From NCBI GenBank assembly GCA_005888675.1, contig VBBA01000417.1, forward strand, positions 1 through 5,318: 5,318 bases of DNA, read 5' to 3'. The notes under the pieces were generated by a model, which worked only from the letters and a program-made list of their open reading frames with translations, was not told where the DNA came from and searched no databases. Origin of the DNA: Candidatus Bathyarchaeota archaeon. GTDB taxonomy: Archaea; Thermoproteota; Bathyarchaeia; 40CM-2-53-6. Position 1 is the stretch's first letter. The number at the start of each line of letters is the position of its first letter. A program made the position numbers and the translations under genes. Shown in pieces: positions 1 through 5,318 of the stretch.

Positions 1-470
1 GGAAGCCCCTCCATTGGGTAAAACTCACACTGGACAGGAATCACGAGTAGGTCGCTTGCAACAATCGCGTTCAACGTTAGGATACCGACATTGGGAGGAC
101 AGTCAATGAGGATAGCATCATACTTGTGCTTGATTTGTGACATCGCCTCCCTCAATACGAACTCTCGACCAGGGACTGAGGAAAGCTCAACCTCTGCACC
201 AGCGAGGTCAAGGTTCGACGGTAAGATAGAGAGATTCTCCACTTTTGTAGAAAGCGTGACCTCCTGGACCTTCTTGTTTTGGGTCAGCACGTCATAAACC
301 GTGTAAAGCAACTTCGCCTTTTCCAGACCAACACCCACAGTACTGTTTCCTTGCGGATCGAGGTCCACCAGAAGCACTCGTCTGCCCATCAATGCCAACG
401 CCGCAGCAAGATTAACGGTGGTTGTAGTCTTCCCGGTACCTCCCTTGTTGTTCGTAAAACTGATGATCAT
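1..470 (-). CDS. parA: ParA/Soj-type partition ATPase, partial (C-terminus beyond window start)
   Basis: Reading the minus strand from the ATG at 470-468 gives 156 open codons that continue past the left edge, so the C-terminal part is missing (the family is usually about 250-260 residues). The deviant Walker A motif KGGTGKTT is at residues 9-16, with the signature lysine K9 of the ParA/MinD group and the catalytic lysine K14. Walker A' appears as VLLVDLDPQGNST near residues 32-44. Walker B is ILIDCPP near 120-126, followed by the Soj-typical PVQCEFYPMEGL at 145-156. These motifs define a dimerising, DNA-binding ATPase that moves or positions chromosomes or plasmids. No in-frame start lies between the ATG and the stop eight codons upstream (495-497), which fixes the start. 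No clear Shine-Dalgarno sequence precedes it. It is divergent from the thiolase operon. Whether a ParB-like or SegB-like partner follows cannot be seen. The family assignment is secure; the cargo is unknown. Confidence 0.95.
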   Translation of the reverse strand, partial: MIISFTNNKGGTGKTTTTVNLAAALALMGRRVLLVDLDPQGNSTVGVGLEKAKLLYTVYDVLTQNKKVQEVTLSTKVENLSILPSNLDLAGAEVELSSVPGREFVLREAMSQIKHKYDAILIDCPPNVGILTLNAIVASDLLVIPVQCEFYPMEGL

Positions 471-772
471 AGGAAACTGGTCGTCATCTCTTTGCTACTA
501 AGAGGTTCATTCACAGAAAGAACAACAATGACCCACCCAATGGATCAATCGTTCGCAGGAAAATGATCTGTGTGACCGTCGAAAATGACTCCGGACAGGT
601 ACACTATATTAGTCAGATTCTCTTCCGCGAAGCCCCGATTATTAGGTACAATCCAAAGTCGAGCGACGTTAGGTCGTGAGACATCTCGTACGCTACAATG
701 TTTCCAATCACCGCGGCTGTAGTTGTACACGAAGCTGTGTTTCTGAAAGCGATCTTCCTATTCACCAAAACC

Positions 773-792
773 CCCAAATTGGCCAACTTGGG
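773..792. repeat. 20-bp imperfect palindrome, candidate operator or partition site
   Basis: The sequence reads CCCAAATTGG followed directly by CCAACTTGGG. Nine of the ten symmetric base pairs match; the only mismatch is A778 against C787. The core TTGGCCAA is a perfect 8-bp palindrome. The symmetry has no spacer, which fits a dimeric DNA-binding protein better than an RNA hairpin. It lies about 300 bp upstream of parA and about 110 bp upstream of the thiolase start. A second copy was not seen in the window. Its function is inferred only from symmetry and position. Confidence 0.5.
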
Positions 793-854
793 AAGAAATC
801 GCAGAATTCGCCCGCTAGACGACCAATCCTCTACTCATTTCCGAACATCACTAA

Positions 855-868
855 GAAAGCATAATGTA
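855..868 (+). promoter_or_regulatory. Possible archaeal BRE/TATA element for the thiolase operon
   Basis: A purine-rich GAAAG (855-859) precedes ATAATGTA (861-868), resembling an archaeal BRE followed by a TATA box. Transcription would start about 25 bp downstream, near 890, leaving a leader of about 15 nt. That leader contains TAGGT (894-898), a weak Shine-Dalgarno match 6 nt before the TTG start. The match to consensus is modest, so this is a tentative call. Confidence 0.3.
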
Positions 869-904
869 GAAGCAAGCTACTCCGCTCATACAGTAGGTCG
901 GTAG

Positions 905-2077
905 TTGCGAGCTAAGCCTCTGGCAACAATAGTATCCGCAGGCGTCTCAAAATTCGGGCGCCGGGAAGGACTCTATGCCAGGGAATTATTCACCGAAGCG
1001 GCTCTGGAAGCTTTCCATAGACTTGAGAATGTGGACCCAGGCAAAGACATCAAGGCCGCCTTCATTGGTCAGATGAGCGAAGCCTACGAACACCAGTCCC
1101 ATACCGCTCCTATAGCGGCAAACTGGGCCGGTCTGCTGCCAGCTGCGGCTACAAGAGTTGAAGATGCTTGCGCCTCATCAGGAGCAGCTCTCCGATGCGG
1201 GATCATGGCGATCATGTCTGGCTTCTACGACATCGTTATGGTCGGAGGAGTGGAGAAGATGACCAACCAGCCAACTCCAGAAGTCACTACGATTCTAGCC
1301 AGCGCTGCAGACTTTCCATTCGAGCAATGGAATGGAATGACATTCCCCGGGCTATTCGCGTTGATGGCAACCTCACATATGCACGAATATGGTACGACCG
1401 AAGAACAACTTGCTAAGGTGGCTGTAAAGAATCACAAACACGGCGTCCTTAATCCCAAGGCACACATGCAGAGAGAGATCACTCTTGACGAGGTAATGAA
1501 GTCACGGCCCGTGTGCTGGCCGCTCAAACTCTACGACTGCTCCCTCATCACAGACGGAGCCAGCTGCTTGATACTCACCAAACCCAAGCTCGCCAAGAAA
1601 CTGACCGACAACCGTGTCCAAATAATCGGGACCGGCCAAGCCCAAGACACCTTCTTGCTTCATGAACGCGACAGCTTCACCTCTGTCAAAGCAGCAAAGT
1701 CGGCGGCACAGGAAGCCTACAAGATGTCCGACATGAAACCCAAGGACATCAACGTAGCAGAGGTTCACGACTGTTTCACTATCGCAGAGATCATCGCCTA
1801 TGAGGACTTGGGCTTCTGCAGACCAGGCCAAGGAGGCAAGTTTGTCGAGAGTGGGACGACTGCACTAGGAGGGTCCCTCCCAGTCAACACAAGCGGGGGA
1901 CTGAAGTCCAAGGGACATCCTGTCGGCGCCACTGGAACCGCCCAAATCTACGAACTCTATCTCCAATTGACAGGCCAAGCAGAGAGAAGACAAGTACCCG
2001 ACGCAAAAATTGGTCTTGCACACAACTTGGGCGGCTCAGGAGCCACGGCAGTAGTCCATATTCTAAGGAGCGACTAG
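905..2077 (+). CDS. Thiolase, archaeal acetyl-CoA C-acetyltransferase type
   Basis: This 390-residue protein has the full length and motifs of the archaeal/SCP-x branch of the thiolase superfamily. The nucleophilic cysteine is C89 in EDACASSG. The HDCF motif is at 288-291, and the catalytic histidine is H338 in NTSGGLKSKGHPVGATG. The C-terminal loop is HNLGGSGATA (373-382) instead of the CxGGG form of bacterial biosynthetic thiolases. The expected reaction is condensation of two acetyl-CoA to acetoacetyl-CoA in the cytosol, the first step toward mevalonate, but a different acyl-CoA substrate is possible. The start is TTG at 905, directly after an in-frame TAG at 902-904. It gives the family's normal N-terminus (an IVSAGVSKFG strand), and the next in-frame ATG would remove about 55 residues. 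A DUF35 gene follows after 6 bp. In archaea such thiolases bind HMG-CoA synthase through a DUF35 bridge, but no synthase gene is present here. Confidence 0.93.
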   Translation: MRAKPLATIVSAGVSKFGRREGLYARELFTEAALEAFHRLENVDPGKDIKAAFIGQMSEAYEHQSHTAPIAANWAGLLPAAATRVEDACASSGAALRCGIMAIMSGFYDIVMVGGVEKMTNQPTPEVTTILASAADFPFEQWNGMTFPGLFALMATSHMHEYGTTEEQLAKVAVKNHKHGVLNPKAHMQREITLDEVMKSRPVCWPLKLYDCSLITDGASCLILTKPKLAKKLTDNRVQIIGTGQAQDTFLLHERDSFTSVKAAKSAAQEAYKMSDMKPKDINVAEVHDCFTIAEIIAYEDLGFCRPGQGGKFVESGTTALGGSLPVNTSGGLKSKGHPVGATGTAQIYELYLQLTGQAERRQVPDAKIGLAHNLGGSGATAVVHILRSD

Positions 2078-2083
2078 CAAGAT

Positions 2084-2491
2084 ATGAGCGAGCTACATCC
2101 ACCACCAACGATTGAAGAATTTTACAAGTTCTGCACTCAGCGCAAGTTGATGGCCGTCAGATGCATGAAATGTCGACATCTCATGGTCCCGCCCAGGACT
2201 ATCTGCAGTCAATGCCACTCCTCCCGAGTCGAGTGGGCTCAGCTCGGATCAAAGGGAAAACTCGTCACGTATACCATCGTTCACGTGGCTCCGACCTTGT
2301 TTAATCACATGGCCCCATATGCGGTCGGAATCGTAGAGATGCCTGAAGAAGTTAGGTTGCCTAGCATCATTCGAACATCTCGGCTTGAATCCCTCAAGAT
2401 CGGGATGGAGCTGGAATTGGACTTCAGCCCGAGACCGCAGGACCCGAGTTGGCCGCAATGGCCTAGATATTTCTTCAAGGAAACTGCTTGA
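2084..2491 (+). CDS. DUF35 protein: zinc ribbon plus OB-fold, thiolase partner
   Basis: This 135-residue protein has an N-terminal rubredoxin-like zinc ribbon with four cysteines as two CxxC pairs (C27/C30 and C41/C44), preceded by a helical segment (about 8-22) that includes EEFYKFC. An OB-fold region follows (about 52-120), with strands such as KLVTYTIVHVAP and YAVGIVEM. This architecture is the DUF35/OB-fold acyl-CoA-associated family, and the length is typical. In methanogens the homologue bridges thiolase and HMG-CoA synthase and helps pass acetoacetyl-CoA between them. Here it begins 6 bp after the thiolase stop, so the two are almost certainly co-transcribed and physically associated. 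All four metal-binding cysteines are intact. It has no catalytic residues of its own that I recognise, and its role is inferred from family and context. Confidence 0.92.
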   Translation: MSELHPPPTIEEFYKFCTQRKLMAVRCMKCRHLMVPPRTICSQCHSSRVEWAQLGSKGKLVTYTIVHVAPTLFNHMAPYAVGIVEMPEEVRLPSIIRTSRLESLKIGMELELDFSPRPQDPSWPQWPRYFFKETA

Positions 2492-2521
2492 CCAGAAGAT
2501 AGAAATTCCATCTGGCATATC

Positions 2522-2530
2522 TTAAATATA
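2522..2530 (+). promoter_or_regulatory. TATA-like box for the TPP-riboswitch operon
   Basis: TTAAATATA is the most A/T-rich element between the DUF35 stop and the aptamer, and closely resembles an archaeal TATA box. Its centre (about 2526) predicts transcription start near 2550-2553. That is only 5-10 nt before the conserved GGGG of the TPP aptamer, so the RNA would begin with the riboswitch itself. The agreement of the two positions supports both calls. Confidence 0.55.
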
Positions 2531-2552
2531 GTCCGGCATCGTTGAGTTCCTT

Positions 2553-2646
2553 AGACAGGGGAGCTGGGAAAGGACCCGGCTGAGAGGATGGCTTTCGAGC
2601 CGCCATCGACCCTTTGAACCTGATCCGGGTAATACCGGCGAAGGGA
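2553..2646 (+). ncRNA. TPP (THI-box) riboswitch aptamer
   Basis: The conserved elements of the thiamine pyrophosphate aptamer occur in order. GGGG is at 2558-2561. A P2 stem pairs GCTGGG (2563-2568) with CCCGGC (2575-2580). CTGAGA, the pyrimidine-binding core, is at 2580-2585. A short P3 pairs GATGGC (2587-2592) with GCCATC (2602-2607). GAACCTGAT is at 2616-2624. A CCGG/CCGG stem (2625-2628 with 2635-2638) closes the GTAATA loop, and the 3' signature GCGAAGGGA is at 2638-2646. These match the THI consensus closely; P3 is short and lacks an elaborate P3a arm. P1 is not clear-cut: TTCCTT (2547-2552) could pair with AAGGGA (2641-2646), but this overlaps the conserved 3' element. The switch lies in the leader of a membrane transporter gene. 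TPP binding is expected to reduce expression. No U-tract terminator is visible, so control of translation is more likely than termination. Confidence 0.93.
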
Positions 2647-2674
2647 CAATGGATCGAAGCCTAATTCTCGCCGA

Positions 2675-2700
2675 GCCAACTTGGCAACCATGTTGCACAA
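2675..2700 (+). promoter_or_regulatory. Candidate expression platform: start-codon hairpin with competing upstream hairpin
   Basis: TTGGCAAC (2681-2688) can pair with GTTGC plus CAA (2692-2696 and 2698-2700). This gives eight pairs with one bulged A (2697) and a CAT loop. The ATG start (2690-2692) lies in the loop and the closing pair. An alternative pairing, GCCA (2675-2678) with TGGC (2682-2685), uses the same 3' bases as the first stem, so the two are mutually exclusive. This is what a translational riboswitch would need: a sequestered and an exposed start codon. The pairings are seen directly; their coupling to TPP binding is inferred. No Shine-Dalgarno sequence precedes the ATG, so access to the start codon itself would be the controlling step. 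Confidence 0.5.
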
Positions 2701-3388
2701 AACAAAAGGAAACCGAAAACCATTGGCTGACAATATTGGATCGACCGCCCAAATAGAAAGTACCGGACCTGAAACCAACGCGGTAAGGACTTCTCCATTA
2801 CCGAGACCGGTCTTGGATCTTGCGCGCATCGGAGCGTTCTCGGCACTAATTGCAGTCGGAACGATACTATCCAACGGCCTTTTTGGAATCCCTCTCCCAC
2901 CTCCACTGAGCGAGATTACTATTGCCCCCGCGTTCTACATGGCCATAGCGGTTCTATTCTCACGTAAGGTTAGCTTCTGGGCAACTGCCATTGGGTCAGC
3001 CATCGGAGAAACAGTCAACATTTTCTTCTTCGGTGGGGCACCGGCGGCGGCGTTTGCTCTAACATATGTTCCAGGCATCATACTTGCGAGAGCGCCTGAG
3101 ACCCTAATCATTTACAAGTTTAGGCAGAGTACGACGCGTTTCTTCGCGTTTGGGATGGTGGTTGCCACTGTCTATGACACCCTCGTATTCTTTGTCATAG
3201 ATTGGTTTGTGTATTCATTCACCGCATTCTATTGCACTGGATCTCCTTGTTCCTCTTCGGGGTTTACTGGAGGATTCCTACTTGCATCGTTTGATTTTGC
3301 TACGTTGATCGATGTTGTTTGGATACCTGTATCGTTGGCGTTAGTAGTAGCAGCACGTAGAGCCTACAACCGAGCGTTTTTCGACTAA
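2690..3388 (+). CDS. Six-helix membrane protein, ECF-type S component, probable thiamine or thiamine-precursor transporter
   Basis: From the ATG at 2690 the protein has 232 residues. A hydrophilic N-terminus of about 40 residues is followed by about six hydrophobic segments, near 46-66, 74-92, 96-114, 119-138, 150-172 and 192-221. The opening LARIGAFSALIAVG segment, the FWATAIGSAIGETVN turn (96-110) and the overall size resemble substrate-capturing S components of energy-coupling factor transporters. The classic ThiT binding residues were not recognised, so the substrate is inferred from the TPP riboswitch directly upstream: thiamine, its pyrimidine (HMP) or its thiazole precursor. The ECF ATPases and T protein are not in the window and would have to be shared or encoded elsewhere. 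An in-frame TTG at 2681 would add three residues; the ATG is preferred, and both lie in the start-codon hairpin. It is apparently co-transcribed with the kinase-fold gene 11 bp downstream. A different small vitamin transporter family remains possible. Confidence 0.75.
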   Translation: MLHKTKGNRKPLADNIGSTAQIESTGPETNAVRTSPLPRPVLDLARIGAFSALIAVGTILSNGLFGIPLPPPLSEITIAPAFYMAIAVLFSRKVSFWATAIGSAIGETVNIFFFGGAPAAAFALTYVPGIILARAPETLIIYKFRQSTTRFFAFGMVVATVYDTLVFFVIDWFVYSFTAFYCTGSPCSSSGFTGGFLLASFDFATLIDVVWIPVSLALVVAARRAYNRAFFD

Positions 3389-3392
3389 GAGG
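3389..3392 (+). promoter_or_regulatory. Shine-Dalgarno site supporting the TTG start at 3400
   Basis: GAGG overlaps the last bases after the transporter stop codon and sits 7 nt before the TTG at 3400. This matches the anti-Shine-Dalgarno tail of archaeal 16S rRNA at normal spacing. The ATG at 3436 has only a weak GTAGAG nearby. This favours translation of the second gene from the TTG. Confidence 0.5.
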
Positions 3393-3399
3393 CGCCTGC

Positions 3400-4413
3400 T
3401 TGTCTCCTACTCTTGGAAAGCCAGATCGTAGAGTAATGGAGACAATTACGCTTCTCTCTGGGGTAAAGTATCACTCGATACTGCAAGGACCAACAGTTGG
3501 CGTTGACAATTCGATCTTGGATATCGGTGGAGACCGAGTTCTTATCGCCAGTACCGATCCAATCTCTTTCATCCCTCGAATAGGTCCAGAAAAGTCCGGT
3601 AAGCTTAGTGTGCAAGCAATTGCTTCAGATGTCGCAACCAGCGGTTTCGCACCTAGGTTTGCCCTCTTCGAATTGAACCTCCCACCGTCAATGCAAGACA
3701 AGATGCTCATACGGTATTGGAAATCAATACATCAATCCAGCGTCAAGTTTGGGATCTCAATTGTTGGAGGGCACACCGGGAGGTTCGAGGGATCCGGCTA
3801 TACTGTTGTCGGGGGAGGAACAATGTTTACCATAGGTTCCTCGAAGAAATACGTGACAACGAGTATGGCACGGCCGGGAAACGATCTTATTCTCACCAAG
3901 AGTGCTGCTATTGAAGCAGCCGCAGTTCTCGCTTCATCCTTCCCGAAAACAGTGAGCCAGAAATTGGGCAGAGACGTGCTAGACAAGACCCGGAGATTAA
4001 TCGACAATACAGGCACCGTCAAAGACGCCACTACTGCAGCCTCAGCTGGTCTGAGAGAAAGAGGCGTTACTGCAATGCATGACGTAACTGCTTCGAGGTT
4101 GAAGGCTACGATAGAAGAAGAATCGATCCCGGTTTTCGACGAAGTCCGACAAGTGTGTGATTTGTTCCACTTGGATCCATTGAAATCACTAGGGCAGGGA
4201 TGTCTTGTGATCGCATCCCGTCCTGATAGAACAGAGGATATTCTTCAACGACTAAGAAGATCGAAGATTTCCGCTAGAGTGGTCGGAGCCTTGGGAAGAA
4301 AGACCGGACACTCGGTGATTCGAAAGGGCAACCGAGAGTCGAGAATGACGTACCCCGGGGCAGATCCTTACTGGAGTGTCTATTGGAAAGCAGTCCGTAA
4401 CAAGTTGCGATAG
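3400..4413 (+). CDS. AIR synthase/HypE/ThiL-superfamily protein, divergent paralogue
   Basis: This 337-residue protein has the PurM-like two-domain layout. In the N-terminal domain are GPTVGVDNS (30-38, in place of ThiL GDDAA), ASTDPISF (50-57), the SDVATSG helix (76-82), and VGGHTG (122-127, where ThiL has GGDT). The C-terminal domain begins near 155 (ARPGNDLILTKSAA) and holds MHDVT (226-230) and LGQGCLVIA (264-272). After HDVT, relatives normally have a TEGGL-like glycine turn and a longer linker; here it is TASRL, and roughly 15 residues seem to be missing before IPVFDEVR. The reading frame is intact. The TTG start at 3400 is chosen because GAGG (3389-3392) lies 7 nt upstream and because TLGKPDRRVMETI matches the usual LGK...N-terminus; ATG 3436 is the alternative. 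It lies 11 bp after the transporter under the same TPP riboswitch. A thiamine-phosphate kinase-like role is suggested by context but unproven. Confidence 0.8.
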   Translation: MSPTLGKPDRRVMETITLLSGVKYHSILQGPTVGVDNSILDIGGDRVLIASTDPISFIPRIGPEKSGKLSVQAIASDVATSGFAPRFALFELNLPPSMQDKMLIRYWKSIHQSSVKFGISIVGGHTGRFEGSGYTVVGGGTMFTIGSSKKYVTTSMARPGNDLILTKSAAIEAAAVLASSFPKTVSQKLGRDVLDKTRRLIDNTGTVKDATTAASAGLRERGVTAMHDVTASRLKATIEEESIPVFDEVRQVCDLFHLDPLKSLGQGCLVIASRPDRTEDILQRLRRSKISARVVGALGRKTGHSVIRKGNRESRMTYPGADPYWSVYWKAVRNKLR

Positions 4414-4475
4414 CACTTCGCTCGAGTCGACCTGGAAGAGTTAGTGCTTCTGGAATCGCGACGGTGAAGCAACTT

Positions 4476-4482
4476 GTTAAAT
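4476..4482 (+). promoter_or_regulatory. Possible TATA-like box for the dehydrogenase, leaderless geometry
   Basis: GTTAAAT is centred about 27 nt before the ATG at 4506, so transcription would begin at or next to the start codon. No Shine-Dalgarno sequence is visible before that ATG, which fits a leaderless mRNA. The element is short and its match to consensus is moderate. If real, the dehydrogenase is transcribed separately from the thiamine operon, from which it is separated by 92 bp. Confidence 0.35.
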
Positions 4483-4505
4483 CGTTCTCATAGTCAGGCA
4501 ACCTT

Positions 4506-5318
4506 ATGCTAGCCTGTTTGTTGCGAGGACCAGGCAAAGCCGTCACGCAAGATGTCCCAATCCCCAAACTCGGAGAGAAGGACGTGCTAGTCCGGCTGGA
4601 AGTGGCTGGAATCTGTGGGACCGACGTCGAAAAATTGGATGGTGGCCTGGGCCCAGGTGGGATTCTGGGACACGAGGTTAGCGGGACTGTAGAAAGACTC
4701 GGTGAGAGTGTAGAAGAATTCTCGAAAGGGGATAGAGTCGTCGCGCACCATCACGTCCCCTGCTACAACTGCCATTACTGCAGCCGGGGAGACTATACTA
4801 TGTGCGACTTTTTCAAGAAAACAAACTTTGATCCATGTGGGCTTGCGGAATTCTTCCGAGTCCCAGAGGAGAACGTTGAGAGGGGCGCGATAATTAGGAT
4901 ACCTGATGAGGTAGATTTCGAGGAAGCTGCCCTGGCGGAACCGACGGCTTGTTGCCTCAGAGCAATCAAAAAAGTGGGGGTCGACGAGGGAGATACTGCC
5001 TTGGTTGTCGGACTCGGTCCAACAGGTCTGACTCATGTCCAACTCCTCAAGCATTACGGCGCGGGAAAGATCATCGGGACGGACGTGTCCCGTGCGAGGT
5101 TGGAGATGGCAAGAACGCTTGGAGCGTCTATAACACTGGATCCCGTCGCCGACGATGTGGACACAGTGATCAATGATGAGACGAACATTGGAGTCGACAT
5201 CGCTGTCGTGGCTGCGGGGAACCCACGAGCATTCGCCCAAGCGATGAGGAGTGTCCGAAAGGGTGGAAGGATTTGCCTTTTTGGTGCTCCGCCAATCGGC
5301 AGCAAACACGAACTCGAC
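4506..5318 (+). CDS. Zinc-dependent alcohol/polyol dehydrogenase (MDR family), partial (C-terminus beyond window end)
   Basis: The ATG at 4506 opens 271 codons that reach the window end without a stop; the family is usually about 340-350 residues, so roughly 70-80 are missing. The catalytic zinc site is visible as C37 in AGICGTD and H56-E57 in LGHE, with E145 in LAEPTACC as a likely further ligand as in sorbitol-type enzymes. The structural zinc lobe has four cysteines with CxxCxxCx7C spacing (C86, C89, C92, C100). The nucleotide-binding fold follows, with GLGPTG at 169-174, and the second strand ends in D193 (IIGTDVS), which favours NAD over NADP. It oxidises an alcohol or polyol, or works in reverse. 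Resemblance is to the sorbitol/threonine dehydrogenase branch, but the substrate cannot be deduced. It follows the AIR-synthase-like gene by 92 bp and need not belong to that operon. Confidence 0.93.
   Translation, partial: MLACLLRGPGKAVTQDVPIPKLGEKDVLVRLEVAGICGTDVEKLDGGLGPGGILGHEVSGTVERLGESVEEFSKGDRVVAHHHVPCYNCHYCSRGDYTMCDFFKKTNFDPCGLAEFFRVPEENVERGAIIRIPDEVDFEEAALAEPTACCLRAIKKVGVDEGDTALVVGLGPTGLTHVQLLKHYGAGKIIGTDVSRARLEMARTLGASITLDPVADDVDTVINDETNIGVDIAVVAAGNPRAFAQAMRSVRKGGRICLFGAPPIGSKHELD

Larger units (their letters stand above)
471..904. other. Divergent intergenic region (about 430 bp), no convincing gene
   Basis: This stretch separates the minus-strand parA from the plus-strand thiolase. 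All open frames here are under about 70 codons, overlap one another on both strands, and show no motif or hydrophobic pattern that I recognise. What it does hold is a 20-bp palindrome with one mismatched pair at 773-792, a small CGAC/GTCG stem at about 664-675, and an A/T-rich box with a purine-rich flank at 855-868. No remnant of an HMG-CoA synthase gene, the usual upstream neighbour of this thiolase type, was recognised in any frame. I see no tRNA or other structured RNA with confidence. Confidence 0.6.

Noticed and set aside
545..730. A 61-codon minus-strand open frame in the divergent intergenic region
   Set aside because: No recognisable motif, no ribosome-binding site, and overlap with equally long frames on the other strand; its length is within chance expectation.
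698..904. A 68-codon open frame directly upstream of, and in frame with, the thiolase, ending in TAG
   Set aside because: Its translation shows no thiolase or other recognisable character, it overlaps other small frames, and amber readthrough would be needed to join it. No evidence of an amber-decoding system is visible.
2492..2515. CCAGA/TCTGG inverted repeat right after the DUF35 stop, as a terminator
   Set aside because: The stem is only 5 bp with a 14-nt loop and there is no T-run after it, so a terminator cannot be supported.
2649..2756. A 35-codon frame starting at the ATG just after the aptamer, overlapping the transporter start
   Set aside because: It could be a leader peptide, but it has no Shine-Dalgarno sequence and its translation has no regulatory codon run. 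The overlap with the transporter gene explains the open frame.
4587..5309. A 240-codon minus-strand open frame
   Set aside because: It lies entirely antisense to the dehydrogenase, whose zinc and Rossmann motifs are unmistakable; the antisense translation resembles nothing.
1..5318. CRISPR arrays, tRNA or rRNA genes, insertion sequences
   Set aside because: No repeat-spacer periodicity, cloverleaf, rRNA-conserved segment, transposase motif or terminal inverted repeats were seen on either strand.

Overview
The window looks archaeal, most likely from a mesophilic member of the Thermoproteota (TACK) or a related lineage. The evidence is a thiolase followed by a DUF35 protein (the archaeal mevalonate-type pair), A/T-rich TATA-like elements placed for short or leaderless transcripts, a HypE/ThiL-like AIR-synthase paralogue of the archaeal type, and two TTG starts. 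Base composition looks close to half G+C throughout, and nothing points clearly to a recent mobile element. The lineage is an inference; no rRNA or tRNA is present to fix it.

Layout. (1) Positions 1-470, minus strand: the N-terminal 156 codons of a Soj/ParA-type ATPase that runs off the left edge. (2) Positions 471-904: a divergent intergenic region with no convincing gene. It holds a 20-bp near-perfect palindrome at 773-792 and a possible promoter for the next operon. (3) Positions 905-2491, plus strand: a two-gene operon of an acetyl-CoA acetyltransferase-type thiolase and its DUF35 (zinc ribbon plus OB-fold) partner. The HMG-CoA synthase that usually sits with this pair in archaea is not in the window. 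(4) Positions 2522-4413, plus strand: a thiamine-related unit. It consists of a TATA-like box, a TPP riboswitch aptamer, a hairpin that encloses the start codon, a six-helix ECF-type substrate-binding membrane protein, and 11 bp later a HypE/ThiL-like kinase-fold protein. (5) Positions 4506-5318, plus strand: the first 271 codons of a zinc-dependent medium-chain alcohol/polyol dehydrogenase, cut by the right edge.

How the parts fit. The thiolase and DUF35 protein should act together on acyl-CoA, condensing acetyl-CoA to acetoacetyl-CoA for isoprenoid lipid synthesis or a related acyl-CoA reaction. The riboswitch should lower expression of the transporter/kinase-fold pair when thiamine pyrophosphate is plentiful. 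The most interesting part is the leader at 2522-2700. A recognisable TPP aptamer is followed by two mutually exclusive hairpins, one of which holds the ATG in its loop and stem. This suggests translational control in an archaeon. It also places a divergent AIR-synthase-superfamily protein of unknown reaction under thiamine control.
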